41,938 nucleotides of DNA from positions 1 through 41,938 of the forward strand of contig JAJZZB010000013.1 of assembly GCA_021797795.1 (NCBI GenBank), given 5' to 3'. The translations under genes were made by a program, and so were the position numbers. Position 1 is the stretch's first letter; each line of letters starts with the position of its first letter. Below, in pieces: positions 16,010 to 24,475 of this stretch. Below the pieces are notes generated by a model that was not told the DNA's origin, did no database searches, and saw nothing but the letters and a program-made list of their open reading frames with translations. The stretch comes from Actinomycetes bacterium. Lineage in GTDB: Bacteria > Actinomycetota > Acidimicrobiia > Acidimicrobiales > Bog-793.

Positions 16010-17305
16010 CTACCGTGCCTGGCGGGGACGGCTCCCCAGGCCGAATTGCAAGAGGGCGAAGGTGGCGACGGGGCCGAGCATGACAAGGGTCATCCCCCGG
16101 TAGCCGATGGCCGGGACGACCGCTCCGAGGACGAGCGGCACGACCACCGAGGTGAGGTTGCTGCTCCCGAGGAGCGTGGCGTTCGCCCGTGGGAGGTCGG
16201 TGACCGCCGTGCTCTCGGCGACGAGGGCGAGGGCGATCGGGAAGGTGAGGCCGTGGGGCACCCCGAGCATGGCCATGGCACCGAGATAGGCGAGCTGGCC
16301 CTCACCCACCCCGAGCAGCACCAGTCCGGCCGCGGTGAGGGCGGCGGAGACCCACAGCAGCCCCACCTTGCGGCGGACGGGGGCGCGCCAGGCGACGATG
16401 GCACGCGAGGAGAGGGAGAAGACGAAGAAGACCGTGAAGCCGAGCTGGGCTCGGGCCGGGCTCGCCCCGTAGCCGGCCCGGGCGACGAGGGCGCCGAAGA
16501 CCGTGATCCCGGCAAAGGGCACGGCGTAGAGCAGCTGGGCGACGAGTGCGATGCGGCCGCTCCCGGTGGAGAGCAGACCGGCCCGACGGCGCCCGGTGCT
16601 CGGCAGCGCCGGGCGCGGCGTCTCGCTCGCGACGTCGCCGGCCGTGTCGACGGCAAGCCCCTCCTCGGCCTCACGAGCCGCAGGGGCTGCTCGGCCCTCC
16701 TCGACTCGGCGGCGCCGGCTCCCGACGAGGATGAGCCCGGCGCCGACGACGGGCAGGATGGCGAAGGCGAGGTAGGGGACCCGCACGTCCTGGCGGGCCG
16801 AGCTGAGCAGCACCGTCTCGAGCAGGGGGCCGACGGCGAGGCTGACGCTCAGGGTGGCCGTGTAGACGGCGATGACCCGCTCCCGCTCCCCCGCACGGAT
16901 CGCGACGACAGCGTTCAAGAGCCCCGGCATCGCGATGCCCCCTGCGATGCCGAGGAGGAGGACGCCTGCGGCGAGGACGGCGAAGGAGGAGGCGGCCGCC
17001 ACCACGAGGAGCGACACCGCCAGGCCGACCATGCCCGCGGCGGCGGAGACCGCAGCACGCTGGTGGGGTACCCGGCGTGAGACGAAGAGGGTCACGAGGG
17101 CGACCATCAGGCCCGTGACGGCTCCGAGGACGCCGATCTCGGTAGCCGAGATGTGGACGTCGTCGCGGGCGAGGAGGGAGAGCGTCGTCATCGCCATGTT
17201 CTGGGTCATCCGGAACAACGCCGCGGCAGCGAGGAGGACGGCGAGCAGGCCGGCATGGCGGAGATGCGGGCGGCCGCGCTCGATCGACGGGGACGGCCGG
17301 GGCAC
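16010..17305 (-). CDS. MFS transporter
   Basis: 431 aa with about 12 hydrophobic segments: HLRHAGLLAVLLAAAALF (TM1), VLGAVTGLMVALVTLFVSRR with the loop-2 region, and ATLLGSSNLTSVVVPLVLG near the end. A central hydrophilic loop (~residues 195-245, EEGRAAPAAREAEEG) separates the halves. No family-specific substrate motif is recognised. It stands alone, divergent from the glycosyltransferase gene and converging on arsR. A role in arsenic resistance is possible but nothing in the sequence supports it. Confidence 0.85.
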   Translation of the reverse strand: MPRPSPSIERGRPHLRHAGLLAVLLAAAALFRMTQNMAMTTLSLLARDDVHISATEIGVLGAVTGLMVALVTLFVSRRVPHQRAAVSAAAGMVGLAVSLLVVAAASSFAVLAAGVLLLGIAGGIAMPGLLNAVVAIRAGERERVIAVYTATLSVSLAVGPLLETVLLSSARQDVRVPYLAFAILPVVGAGLILVGSRRRRVEEGRAAPAAREAEEGLAVDTAGDVASETPRPALPSTGRRRAGLLSTGSGRIALVAQLLYAVPFAGITVFGALVARAGYGASPARAQLGFTVFFVFSLSSRAIVAWRAPVRRKVGLLWVSAALTAAGLVLLGVGEGQLAYLGAMAMLGVPHGLTFPIALALVAESTAVTDLPRANATLLGSSNLTSVVVPLVLGAVVPAIGYRGMTLVMLGPVATFALLQFGLGSRPRQAR

Positions 17306-17459
17306 CGGCCGAACCCTACTGGGAGGCGTCGGAGGCCCGATCGACGCGACCGAGGTGCGCGGAAAGTCGAACGGGAGCCGCGTAGCCTCTCAACCCGTGA
17401 GCCAGTCGGCGGTGATGGGCCTCGAGGCCCGCGGGGAGGCCGGCGCCTCGGAGGGCCCG

Positions 17460-19037
17460 ATGGGCGCAGGACGCAGACGCATCACCGCCCTCGCGCTCGC
17501 GCTCGTCGTGGCCGCCGCCGCCGCCTCTCTCGGCTACGAGCTCTCGGTCCACCACTTCCTCTTCGGCAACACCGAGTACGACGACGGCGTCTACCTCGGC
17601 GCCGCCGTCGCTCTCGTGCACGGGCTCCTGCCGTACCGCGACTTCGTCTTCGTCCAGCCGCCCGGGTCGACGCTCCTCCTGGCGCCGACGGCTCTTGTCG
17701 GTCTGGCCGCCGGCACGCGCGACGCCATGATGCTGGCTCGGCTTCTCACCGCTGGCGTCGAGGTGGCGAACGTCGCCCTCGTCGGCTGGCTGCTCCGCCG
17801 CCGCGGGGCGGCCGCCGTGCTCGTCGGCGGTGGCTTCCTCGTCGCCTACCCCGCCAGCCTGTTCACGGCCCACACCGTCCTGCTCGAGCCCTACCTGGAC
17901 CTGTTCTGCCTTATCGGGGTGACGCTGGCCCTCGGCGCCGAGAAGCACTTCGGCGGCTGGCCGCGCCTCGCGCTCGCCGGCGTGGCCTTCGGCTTCGCCG
18001 GGGCGGTGAAGGTCTGGGCCGTGGCACCTTTCCTCGTCCTCGTCCTTGTCGTCCTCGTCGCTCGTGGCGGCGGGTGGAGGAAGCTGGCTGCTCTTGTCGG
18101 CGGCGCGGCCGTCGGTTTTGCCGGTCCCGTGCTGCCCTTCCTCATCTCCGCCCCCGCTGCCATGGTCCGCCAGGTCCTCATCGCCCAGGCGGTTCGGCCG
18201 AAGACCGCACGCAGCGGCGCGGCGGAGCGGCTGATCGGGCTGAGCGGCATCGACCGCGGCCCGTTCCACGCCACGATGAGCGACGCCGTGGTGGCGGTGC
18301 TGCTGTACGGGGCGCTGATCGTCCTCGGACTCGTGCTCGGGCGGGGGCGGCGCAGCCCGCTCGAGGTGTTCGCCCCCCTTGCCGCTGTTGCCGTCGCCGT
18401 GCTGCTCTTCCTGCCGAACGAGTGGTTCTACCACTACCCCGCCTTCGAGGGTCCCTTCCTCGCCCTCAGCCTCGGGCTCGCCGTCGGTGCCATCGTCCGG
18501 TCCGGACGGTCGGGAGCCCTGGCGGCCGGCGGCCTGGCGCTGGCCGCCATCGGTTGGTTCGCGATTGGGACCGTCCACCTCGAGGGGACGCTCGGGCGCC
18601 TGCCCTATCGCGACCCGGGCCCCTCGCTCGAGGCGTTGGTCCCGCGCCAGGCCTGTGCCGTCGCCAACTCGTCGAGCCTGCTTCTCGAGTCGAACCGCTT
18701 CCTCGCCTCGAGAACCTCCTGTCCCTTCGTGCTCGACCCGGCGGGCCTGTGGTTGACCGAGCAGCCGGGGCACACCCTTGCGGCGGCGCGCCGCCTCGAC
18801 AGCGGGCGCTGGCTCGCCGTCTTCCAGCGGGCGGACTACCTCGTTGGGATCCGGCCGGGGTCGGCCGATCGGATCGCCTGGACTGCGGGGCTTCGCCGCT
18901 ACGTCGCCCGGGACTTCTGCGAGGTGAGGCCGTACCTCTACGTGCGGCGGAGCTACCTCACCCGCCATCTGGCGGTGCGCGACGGACCGCTCGCCATGGG
19001 CTGCTACCTGAGCAGGTTCGGCGTCCGCCGGGCGTGA
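17460..19037 (+). CDS. GT-C fold membrane glycosyltransferase (polyprenyl-sugar dependent)
   Basis: The track ORF starts at 16872 inside the opposite gene. The best start is ATG 17460, with GGAGGG five bases upstream, giving 525 aa; GTG 17397 and ATG 17415 are alternatives. The first membrane helix (RRRITALALALVVAAAAASL) is followed by the extracytoplasmic loop NTEYDDGVYLGAAVALVHG, with the acidic pair typical of GT-C enzymes, then LPYRDFVFVQPPGSTLL. Around ten further membrane segments and a C-terminal extracytoplasmic domain (~residues 390-525) with several Cys follow. Such enzymes use polyprenyl-phosphate sugars to glycosylate envelope glycans or proteins. Acceptor unknown. Confidence 0.75.
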   Translation: MGAGRRRITALALALVVAAAAASLGYELSVHHFLFGNTEYDDGVYLGAAVALVHGLLPYRDFVFVQPPGSTLLLAPTALVGLAAGTRDAMMLARLLTAGVEVANVALVGWLLRRRGAAAVLVGGGFLVAYPASLFTAHTVLLEPYLDLFCLIGVTLALGAEKHFGGWPRLALAGVAFGFAGAVKVWAVAPFLVLVLVVLVARGGGWRKLAALVGGAAVGFAGPVLPFLISAPAAMVRQVLIAQAVRPKTARSGAAERLIGLSGIDRGPFHATMSDAVVAVLLYGALIVLGLVLGRGRRSPLEVFAPLAAVAVAVLLFLPNEWFYHYPAFEGPFLALSLGLAVGAIVRSGRSGALAAGGLALAAIGWFAIGTVHLEGTLGRLPYRDPGPSLEALVPRQACAVANSSSLLLESNRFLASRTSCPFVLDPAGLWLTEQPGHTLAAARRLDSGRWLAVFQRADYLVGIRPGSADRIAWTAGLRRYVARDFCEVRPYLYVRRSYLTRHLAVRDGPLAMGCYLSRFGVRRA

Positions 19038-19073
19038 GCCCCGCCGAGCCCGCCGCCGGCCTGCCTCGTGGAG

Positions 19074-19349
19074 TCAGGTCCAGCAGGCACCGCACCGTGA
19101 GGCGCCCGAACCGGTGCGAGAGCGTGCCCACTCCTGCAGCTCGGCCTCGCTCTCGGCGCAGACCTTCTGGTAGCTGGTCGTCCAGCTCCTCGGGTGCGCC
19201 GGGCCCCCGCCGATGGTGTAGCAGTCGGCGTGGTGGAGGACGAGGTAGTCGTCCCCCGGGTTGCGGGCACAGTTGAGGACGAAGCCGCGGGGGTGCCGCC
19301 GGGTCCAGGCCAGGTAGCCGGTGTCGTCGTCAAGGAACTCCTGCACCAT
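19074..19349 (-). CDS. Small conserved protein of unknown function
   Basis: 91 aa from ATG 19349 (MVQEFLDDDTGYLAWTRRHP). The remainder, FVLNCARNPGDDYLVLHHAD, CYTIGGG, SYQKVCAESEAELQEWA and the terminal CGAC, resembles a family of short actinobacterial proteins with the pattern GYLAW...GFVLN...YLVLHxAxCxTI...KVCA. I know no function for it. It lies downstream of the FAD oxidoreductase in the same direction and convergent with the glycosyltransferase. The ORF track start (19442) adds 31 residues of unlikely composition. No clear Shine-Dalgarno; the start codon is embedded in the palindrome TGCACCATGGTGCA. Confidence 0.6.
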   Translation of the reverse strand: MVQEFLDDDTGYLAWTRRHPRGFVLNCARNPGDDYLVLHHADCYTIGGGPAHPRSWTTSYQKVCAESEAELQEWARSRTGSGASRCGACWT

Positions 19350-19505
19350 GGTGCAATGGTGGCACCGGGAGGGCGTCCCTGCAGGACCGCCGGCGGATCC
19401 TCTCCCGCCCGCCCGGGCCATGGCGTCCCGACCGGCCGTCACAGGGGATGCACGAGGCTTGGGGTGGGAGGCGAACCGGCGGAGTGCTCTCGGCCGGGCT
19501 CGCCG

Positions 19506-20903
19506 TCAGCGGCCGGAGATGAGGTGGGCGACCCGGCCGACGAGGGAGGTCTGGTCCGTTCGCCACTCCCTCCGGTCGGCCATCTCCATCATGGCGTTGA
19601 CGCCGCGCACGCCGACGAAGCGGAGCGGCTCGGGCGGCCACGGGCGCCCGAGGCCGCCGACCCACGGGAGGCGGGTGAGCTCGGTGTCGCGCCGGAGGAT
19701 GAGATCTGCGAGGGTGCGTCCAGCCAGGTTCGCCGCCGCCACCCCCTCTCCGACGTAGCCGCCACCCCAGGCGAGACCCGTCTCAGGATCGATCCCGACT
19801 GCCGGGGCCCACCGGCGAGGGGCGCCCAGCACCCCCTGCCAGGCGCCGGCGACCGTGACGTCGGCGAGGACGGGGAACAGCGACACGAGGCGCTCGCGCA
19901 GTGACCGCACCGCGTCGCTCGAGGGCGGGTGCTCCGCGTCGGTGCGCGAACCGTACCGGTAGGGCGTGCCCCGGCCGCCGAGCGCGATCCGCCCGTCGCC
20001 GGTCCGCTGGATGTAGACGAAGCGACGTGCGCCGTCGAGCATGGTCTCGGCCTCATCCCAACCGAGAGCGCTCCAGGTCTGCGGGCTGAGCACCTCGGTC
20101 GCGATCATGCAGCTCGTGATCGGCAGCATCAGGCGGCGCTGGCCGGCGAGGGTCGCCGTGTAGGCCTCGGTTGCCCGGACGACGAACTTCGCCCTCACCT
20201 CGCCTGCGGCGGTGCGGGCGAGGTGAGGCCCGATCTCGGTGACCCTGGTCCCCTCGTGGATCGTCGCCCCGAGGCGTTCGACGACCTCGCCGAGCCCGAC
20301 TGCCAGCTTGGCTGGCTGGACCCTGGCGCAGTGGGGGCTGTAGCGCGCACCGACGGCCCGGTCCACCGCCACGCGCTCTGTCGTCGCCGGCCCGTCGAGG
20401 AGCACGCTGTCCTCGGTCCCGAGCCCCCATGCCCGGTCCTCTTCGACCTCGGCCCGCACCTTCTCGAGCTGGAGCGGCGTCTGCGCCACTGTCAGGGTGC
20501 CGCCCTTTCGGAAGTCACAGTCGATGCCCTCGTCCGCTGTCACCTTGCCGATCTCGTCGACGGTGGCCTGGATGGCGCGCTCGAGCGCGAGGGCGCCGGA
20601 TCGGCCGCCGAGCGCGGCCCAGTGCTCGCGGTCCCCGGCGATCCTGCCTTCGACCCACCCGCCGTTGCGTCCGGACGCCCCGAAGCCGACGACCTCGGAC
20701 TCGAGCACCACCACCTCGAGCGACGGGTCGGTCTTGAGGAGCGAGTAGGCGGTCCACAGGCCGGTGAAGCCGGCCCCGACGACGCAGACGTCCGCCTCCC
20801 GGGAACCCTCGAGACGGTCATGTCGACGAGGCGACGGGGCGATCTGGGAGTACCAGAACGAGATCGCACGGTGCGTCGGCCCCCCGAGCCCGGTGCCGGT
20901 CAT
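19506..20903 (-). CDS. FAD-dependent oxidoreductase (DAO/gamma-glutamylputrescine oxidase-like)
   Basis: 465 aa. The dinucleotide fold is ADVCVVGAGFTGLWTAYSL, followed by EVVVLESEVVGFGASGRNGG, the classical DAO-family FAD motif. The C-terminal FAD contact is AWGGGYVGEGVAAANLAGRT. The N-terminal block (FWYSQIAPSPRRHDRLEG, resembling SYW-like starts) and the overall layout resemble amine/polyamine oxidases of the PuuB/OrdL type rather than glycine oxidase. It oxidises an amine or amino acid. ATG 20903 has AGGAGAGGG upstream. The amidase gene is divergent, 238 bp away, so the two may act on one amine/amide pathway (inference). Confidence 0.85.
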   Translation of the reverse strand: MTGTGLGGPTHRAISFWYSQIAPSPRRHDRLEGSREADVCVVGAGFTGLWTAYSLLKTDPSLEVVVLESEVVGFGASGRNGGWVEGRIAGDREHWAALGGRSGALALERAIQATVDEIGKVTADEGIDCDFRKGGTLTVAQTPLQLEKVRAEVEEDRAWGLGTEDSVLLDGPATTERVAVDRAVGARYSPHCARVQPAKLAVGLGEVVERLGATIHEGTRVTEIGPHLARTAAGEVRAKFVVRATEAYTATLAGQRRLMLPITSCMIATEVLSPQTWSALGWDEAETMLDGARRFVYIQRTGDGRIALGGRGTPYRYGSRTDAEHPPSSDAVRSLRERLVSLFPVLADVTVAGAWQGVLGAPRRWAPAVGIDPETGLAWGGGYVGEGVAAANLAGRTLADLILRRDTELTRLPWVGGLGRPWPPEPLRFVGVRGVNAMMEMADRREWRTDQTSLVGRVAHLISGR

Positions 20904-21141
20904 GCCCTCTCCTTCGAAGCTGGTCGTGGTTGTCGCAGGACCCCTGACGGGAAAGAGACGACGCGAGGCCCGCCCTGTCGGACGCTACCGCTCCCGCCCG
21001 CCGGGCGGCACCCGGCGGGCCGGGCCCGATGCCAAGCCGCCCACCGTCCAGAGGTCTCTTGACGCGCGTGCGTGGGCCTGGTAGAGCCGGCTCGCAGCCG
21101 AATCGGCAGGGCTTTCACTGCCAGAGCGCCGGGGGAGGCGC

Positions 21142-22563
21142 GTGACCGCTCAGGAACCACAGCTCCACCTGCTCTCGGCCGTGGAGCTCGGCGGGCTGCT
21201 CCGGACCCGGACCGTGTCGGCACGAGAGGTGCTCGCCTCCCACCTTGATCAGGTCGAGCGGCTGAACGCGGCGGTGAACGCAGTCGTGACGCTCACCGCC
21301 GAGCGCGCCCTCGAGACGGCTCGCCACCTCGACGAGCGAATGGTGCGAGACGGGCCGGTCGGCGTGCTTCACGGGATCCCTGTCGCCCACAAGGACCTCG
21401 TCGAGACGAGGGGTGTCCGGACCACCTACGGCTCGCCGCTGTACGCCAACCACGTGCCGGACTTCGACGCTGCCGTGGTGGAGAGGATGGCGTCGGCGGG
21501 AGCGGTCTCGATCGGCAAGACGAACACGCCGGAGTTCGGCGCCGGGTCGCAGACCTTCAACCCCGTGTTCGGGCCGACGCGGAACCCCTACGACCACAGA
21601 AAGACGGCTGGCGGGAGCAGCGGAGGGGCCGCCGCCGCCCTCGCGACCGGCATGGTCGCTCTGGCCGACGGCTCGGACATGGGCGGGTCGCTCCGGAACC
21701 CCGCCAGCTTCTGCAACGTCGTCGGGTTCCGCCCGACCGCCGGCCTCGTCTCGAAGTGGCCGACGAAGTCCGGGTGGTCCGCCCTCGACGTCACGGGCCC
21801 GATGGCGCGATCGGTGGAGGACGCCGCGCTCCTCTTGAGCGCCATCGTTGGGGACGACCCACGGCTGCCCCAGGCCCTCCCCGTCTCGGGAGAGACCTTC
21901 GCTCCCCCCCTTTCGTCCGACGTCTCGAATGTCCGGGTGGCCTGGAGCCGAGACCTCGGCGGGGTGCCGGTGAGCAGGGAGGTCACGGCGGTTCTCGAGC
22001 GGTCCGGCCGGTCCGCCATGGCGCAGCTCGGGTGGCATCTCGACGAGCTCGACGTGGACTTCAGCGGTGCCGACGAGGCCTTTCGGACCTGGAGGGCGTG
22101 GTACCAGGCCCTCTCACTCGGCGAACTGCACCGCCACCATCGAGAGCAGATCAAGGCGGATCTCGTCTGGGACATCGAGCGGGGACTGCGCGTGACCGGT
22201 GAGGATCTGGCGCGGGCCGAGGTGCTGAGGGGCGACCTCTATGCCCGGGTGCAGGCCCTGATGAGCGAGTACGACATCCTCGCGCTGCCAGCCACCCAGG
22301 TGCCGCCCTTCTCGGTCGAGCTGGCCTGGGTGACCGAGATCGAGGGCGTCCCACAGGAGACGTACCTCGACTGGATGCGCTCGGCGTACTACGTCACCGT
22401 CACCGGGCTGCCGGCCGTCTCGGTGCCCTGCGGCTTCACCGACGACGGGCTGCCGGTCGGACTGCAGCTCGTCGGCAGGCCTCGGGGAGACAGACGGCTG
22501 CTCGAGCTGGCCCATGCCTTCGAGCTGGCTGCCGGAGCGTCCGCACGTCGCCCGCCGATGTGA
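21142..22563 (+). CDS. Amidase signature family hydrolase
   Basis: 473 aa from GTG 21142, with GGGGGAGG four bases upstream. The Ser-cisSer-Lys triad is present: Lys84 in PVAHKDLVETRG, cis-Ser159 in AGGSSGGAAAALA, and nucleophile Ser183 in DGSDMGGSLRNPASF. Lys84 to Ser159 to Ser183 spacing matches characterised members. The C-terminal region has LALPATQVPPF and GLPAVSVPCGFTDDGLPVGL. It hydrolyses a carboxamide to acid plus ammonia. Substrate cannot be read from the signature. It is not a GatA, as there is no gatB/C nearby. Divergent from the FAD oxidoreductase. Confidence 0.9.
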   Translation: MTAQEPQLHLLSAVELGGLLRTRTVSAREVLASHLDQVERLNAAVNAVVTLTAERALETARHLDERMVRDGPVGVLHGIPVAHKDLVETRGVRTTYGSPLYANHVPDFDAAVVERMASAGAVSIGKTNTPEFGAGSQTFNPVFGPTRNPYDHRKTAGGSSGGAAAALATGMVALADGSDMGGSLRNPASFCNVVGFRPTAGLVSKWPTKSGWSALDVTGPMARSVEDAALLLSAIVGDDPRLPQALPVSGETFAPPLSSDVSNVRVAWSRDLGGVPVSREVTAVLERSGRSAMAQLGWHLDELDVDFSGADEAFRTWRAWYQALSLGELHRHHREQIKADLVWDIERGLRVTGEDLARAEVLRGDLYARVQALMSEYDILALPATQVPPFSVELAWVTEIEGVPQETYLDWMRSAYYVTVTGLPAVSVPCGFTDDGLPVGLQLVGRPRGDRRLLELAHAFELAAGASARRPPM

Positions 22564-22578
22564 CCGGCTGGTTGCGAG

Positions 22579-22599
22579 ACCCGGCGCTCAGCGCCGGGT
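22579..22599. terminator. Stable hairpin after the amidase gene
   Basis: ACCCGGCGC and GCGCCGGGT form a perfect 9-bp stem with a TCA loop, 16 bases after the amidase stop and 17 bases before the end of the convergent regulator fragment. There is no long T-run, as is common for actinobacterial terminators. Confidence 0.6.
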
Positions 22600-22615
22600 T
22601 CGGGGAGGGGGTCGA

Positions 22616-22937
22616 TCAGGCGACCGACTGGCGGAAGCTGCGGCGATAGGCGGCCGGTGAGGCCGTGAGGACCGACCGGAAGTGCTGTCGCGGGTTCGCG
22701 CCGGCTCCGAAGCCGGACTCGCGGGCGACCTCGTCGACGGTGAGCTGCGTCGTCTCGAGCAGCCTCTGTGCGAGGAAGACACGCTGGCGCGTGATCCAGC
22801 GGTGCGGCGGCTCGCCGGTCGCCGTCACGAACCGGCGGGCGAAGCTACGAGGGCTCATCATCGCTCGACGGGCGAGGTCCTCGACCGCGATGGGCTCGCC
22901 CAGGTGCTCCTCGATCCAGGCGAACGTGCCACTCCAC
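22616..22937 (-). pseudogene. C-terminal fragment of a GlxA-type AraC-family regulator
   Basis: The frame reads FAWIEEHLGEPIAVEDLARR, then MMSPRSFARRFVTATGEPPH, RWITRQRVFLAQRLLETTQL, TVDEVARESGFGAG and SPAAYRRSFR. This is both helix-turn-helix units of an AraC-type DNA-binding domain, of the kind found in GlxA/FtrA proteins. The expected N-terminal DJ-1/PfpI-like domain (~200 residues) is absent; upstream DNA has no matching frame. The track's 81-aa ORF starts at an internal Met within the first helix-turn-helix. I regard it as a truncated remnant. Confidence 0.75.
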
Positions 22938-23550
22938 CTTGTGCCATCGGCGGCTCGGTGCGAGGACCCGTGCGTCCTTCTTCTCTCGACGCACTGGCAG
23001 GAGTGTCAATGGTGGTCAGCGAGCAGCGTGCCGTGATGTCGGCTACGTTGCCCGACGCCGGGGACTCCCTCGCCCTCGGCATGACCCCCACCGTGAGAGA
23101 GCGGCGCCCTCATTCCCCCGAAGAGGGCGCCGCCTCTCGCGTGCGGGACGGGTCCCGGAGAGGCGAGGCGATGAGCGCGAGCGTCTGCGGGGGAACGCGT
23201 CCCGCGCTCCCCCGCCAGGGTGCGCAGCACCCTTGACCGCCTGGCGGGCGACGGCTACGGCCGCCTGGCGTCGGAGATCGACGCGATCTTCTTCAATCTC
23301 GGGGGCGTGATCATCGAGATCGAGGGCAGAGGCGCCTTCGTACGGCGGAGTCGGTGGCTCGCTCCTGCCTCGCGGCGTCCCTCGACATTCTCCTGCAGGA
23401 GCGTCAGCCTCCTCCGGTCTGTCGTCTGGTCGAACTGGAAGCCGCCTCGTCGTCAGCGCTTCGAGCGCGCCAGCCGTGCCAGCTCGACTCGGCTCTGGGG
23501 AACAGGTTGCCGCTGGCCCGGCTCGCTGGGGCAAAACGAGTGGCTTCGCG
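22938..23550. other. Gene-poor stretch with a strong hairpin
   Basis: No intact gene is supported between the AraC-type fragment and cobA. A hairpin lies at 23095-23138: GCGGCGCCCTC and its exact complement, extended by CTCTC/GAGAG with one bulge, around a 12-base loop. It has no T-tract. At 23277 a short + frame reads IDAIFFNLGGVIIEIEG, which resembles the start of a HAD hydrolase with the nucleophile Asp changed to Asn; it then loses similarity. It may be a gene relic, but the match is too short to call. Confidence 0.5.
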
Positions 23551-24282
23551 TCAGACGAACTGGTTGTCCGCCAACGCTCCCAGGGTGGCTCCGCCGAGGG
23601 CGGCCACTGCACCGATGACGATGACGGCCGGCGACGTCACGTCGAGCGACGCCAGTCCTTCGAGCTTGGCGCGCACGACGTGCTGGCCCGGGGTGCAGGC
23701 TCGCTCGATCACAGCGAGCGGGGTGTGGGCGGCCAGCCCTCCGCTGATCAGGTGCCTGGCGATCGTCTCACGCTGTTCGACTCCCATGAGAATGACGAGC
23801 GTCATGCCGCGGCGGCACAACTCGGCAAAGTCGATCTCCGGGTCGAGCCCGGCGTGTCCGGTGACGATGACGGCCCCGCAGGCAATGCCGCGGTGGGTGA
23901 CGGGGATTCCGGCAACCGCTGGAGCGGCGATGGCGCTGGTCACGCCGGGAACGATCTCGACCGGCACGCCTGCCTCGCGCAGCACGATCAACTCCTCTCC
24001 ACCCCGGCCGAAAACGAACGGGTCCCCGCCCTTCAGCCGGACGACGCAGTCATGACGCTTGGCGAGCGAGACGAGCAGGGCGTTGATGAGCCCCTGCGAC
24101 GCCGCCATCCCCTTGTGCTTGCCGACGTCGATCCGCTCTGCACCCGAGGGGATGAGCGCCAGCACGTCTTGGGCGACGAGGCGGTCGTGGACGACGACCT
24201 CCGCCCTCTCGAGTAGGCGGAAGCCCCGCATCGTCAGGGTGTCGACGCCGCCCGGTCCGGCACCGACGAGATAGACCGTCAC
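23551..24282 (-). CDS. cobA: Uroporphyrinogen-III C-methyltransferase (SUMT)
   Basis: 243 aa from GTG 24282 (VTVYLVGAGPGGVDTLTMRG); the track's 357-aa form has a shadow N-terminus. SUMT motifs are in order: RLLERAEVVVHDRLV, GKHKG, LKGGDPFVFGRGGEEL, EIVPGVTSAIAAPAVAGIPV and GVEQRETIARHLI. It uses two S-adenosylmethionines to make precorrin-2, the entry to siroheme and cobalamin. It follows the siroheme reductase and the F420 protein in the same direction (193-bp gap), so siroheme supply for that reductase is the likely purpose. The oxidase/ferrochelatase-side partner is the SirC gene at 28920. Confidence 0.93.
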   Translation of the reverse strand: MTVYLVGAGPGGVDTLTMRGFRLLERAEVVVHDRLVAQDVLALIPSGAERIDVGKHKGMAASQGLINALLVSLAKRHDCVVRLKGGDPFVFGRGGEELIVLREAGVPVEIVPGVTSAIAAPAVAGIPVTHRGIACGAVIVTGHAGLDPEIDFAELCRRGMTLVILMGVEQRETIARHLISGGLAAHTPLAVIERACTPGQHVVRAKLEGLASLDVTSPAVIVIGAVAALGGATLGALADNQFV

Positions 24283-24475
24283 GACTCGACCGTTCGGCGC
24301 AAGAGGTCGCCGAGGCACCCGCCCCGCCTGTCCCCGCCTCGTCGGCCGATGACGCTCAGCACGTGACTGAAGGGTTGGGAGGGGACGCCGTCGGCCACGG
24401 AGCGGCGGGCTTCTCCACACGGCCGGAGACGTCCCGCCTGAGGATGGGAGTGACGCCTCTGAGCCGGGCACTCCA

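Noticed and set aside
17316-18968. 550-aa leftward ORF opposite the glycosyltransferase
   Set aside because: Highly charged, low-complexity antisense frame; the + strand has membrane helices and GT-C motifs.
23277-23330. HAD-hydrolase start-like sequence IDAIFFNLGGVIIE
   Set aside because: Only ~15 residues match, the nucleophile Asp is Asn and the frame loses similarity at once; too weak for a gene call.
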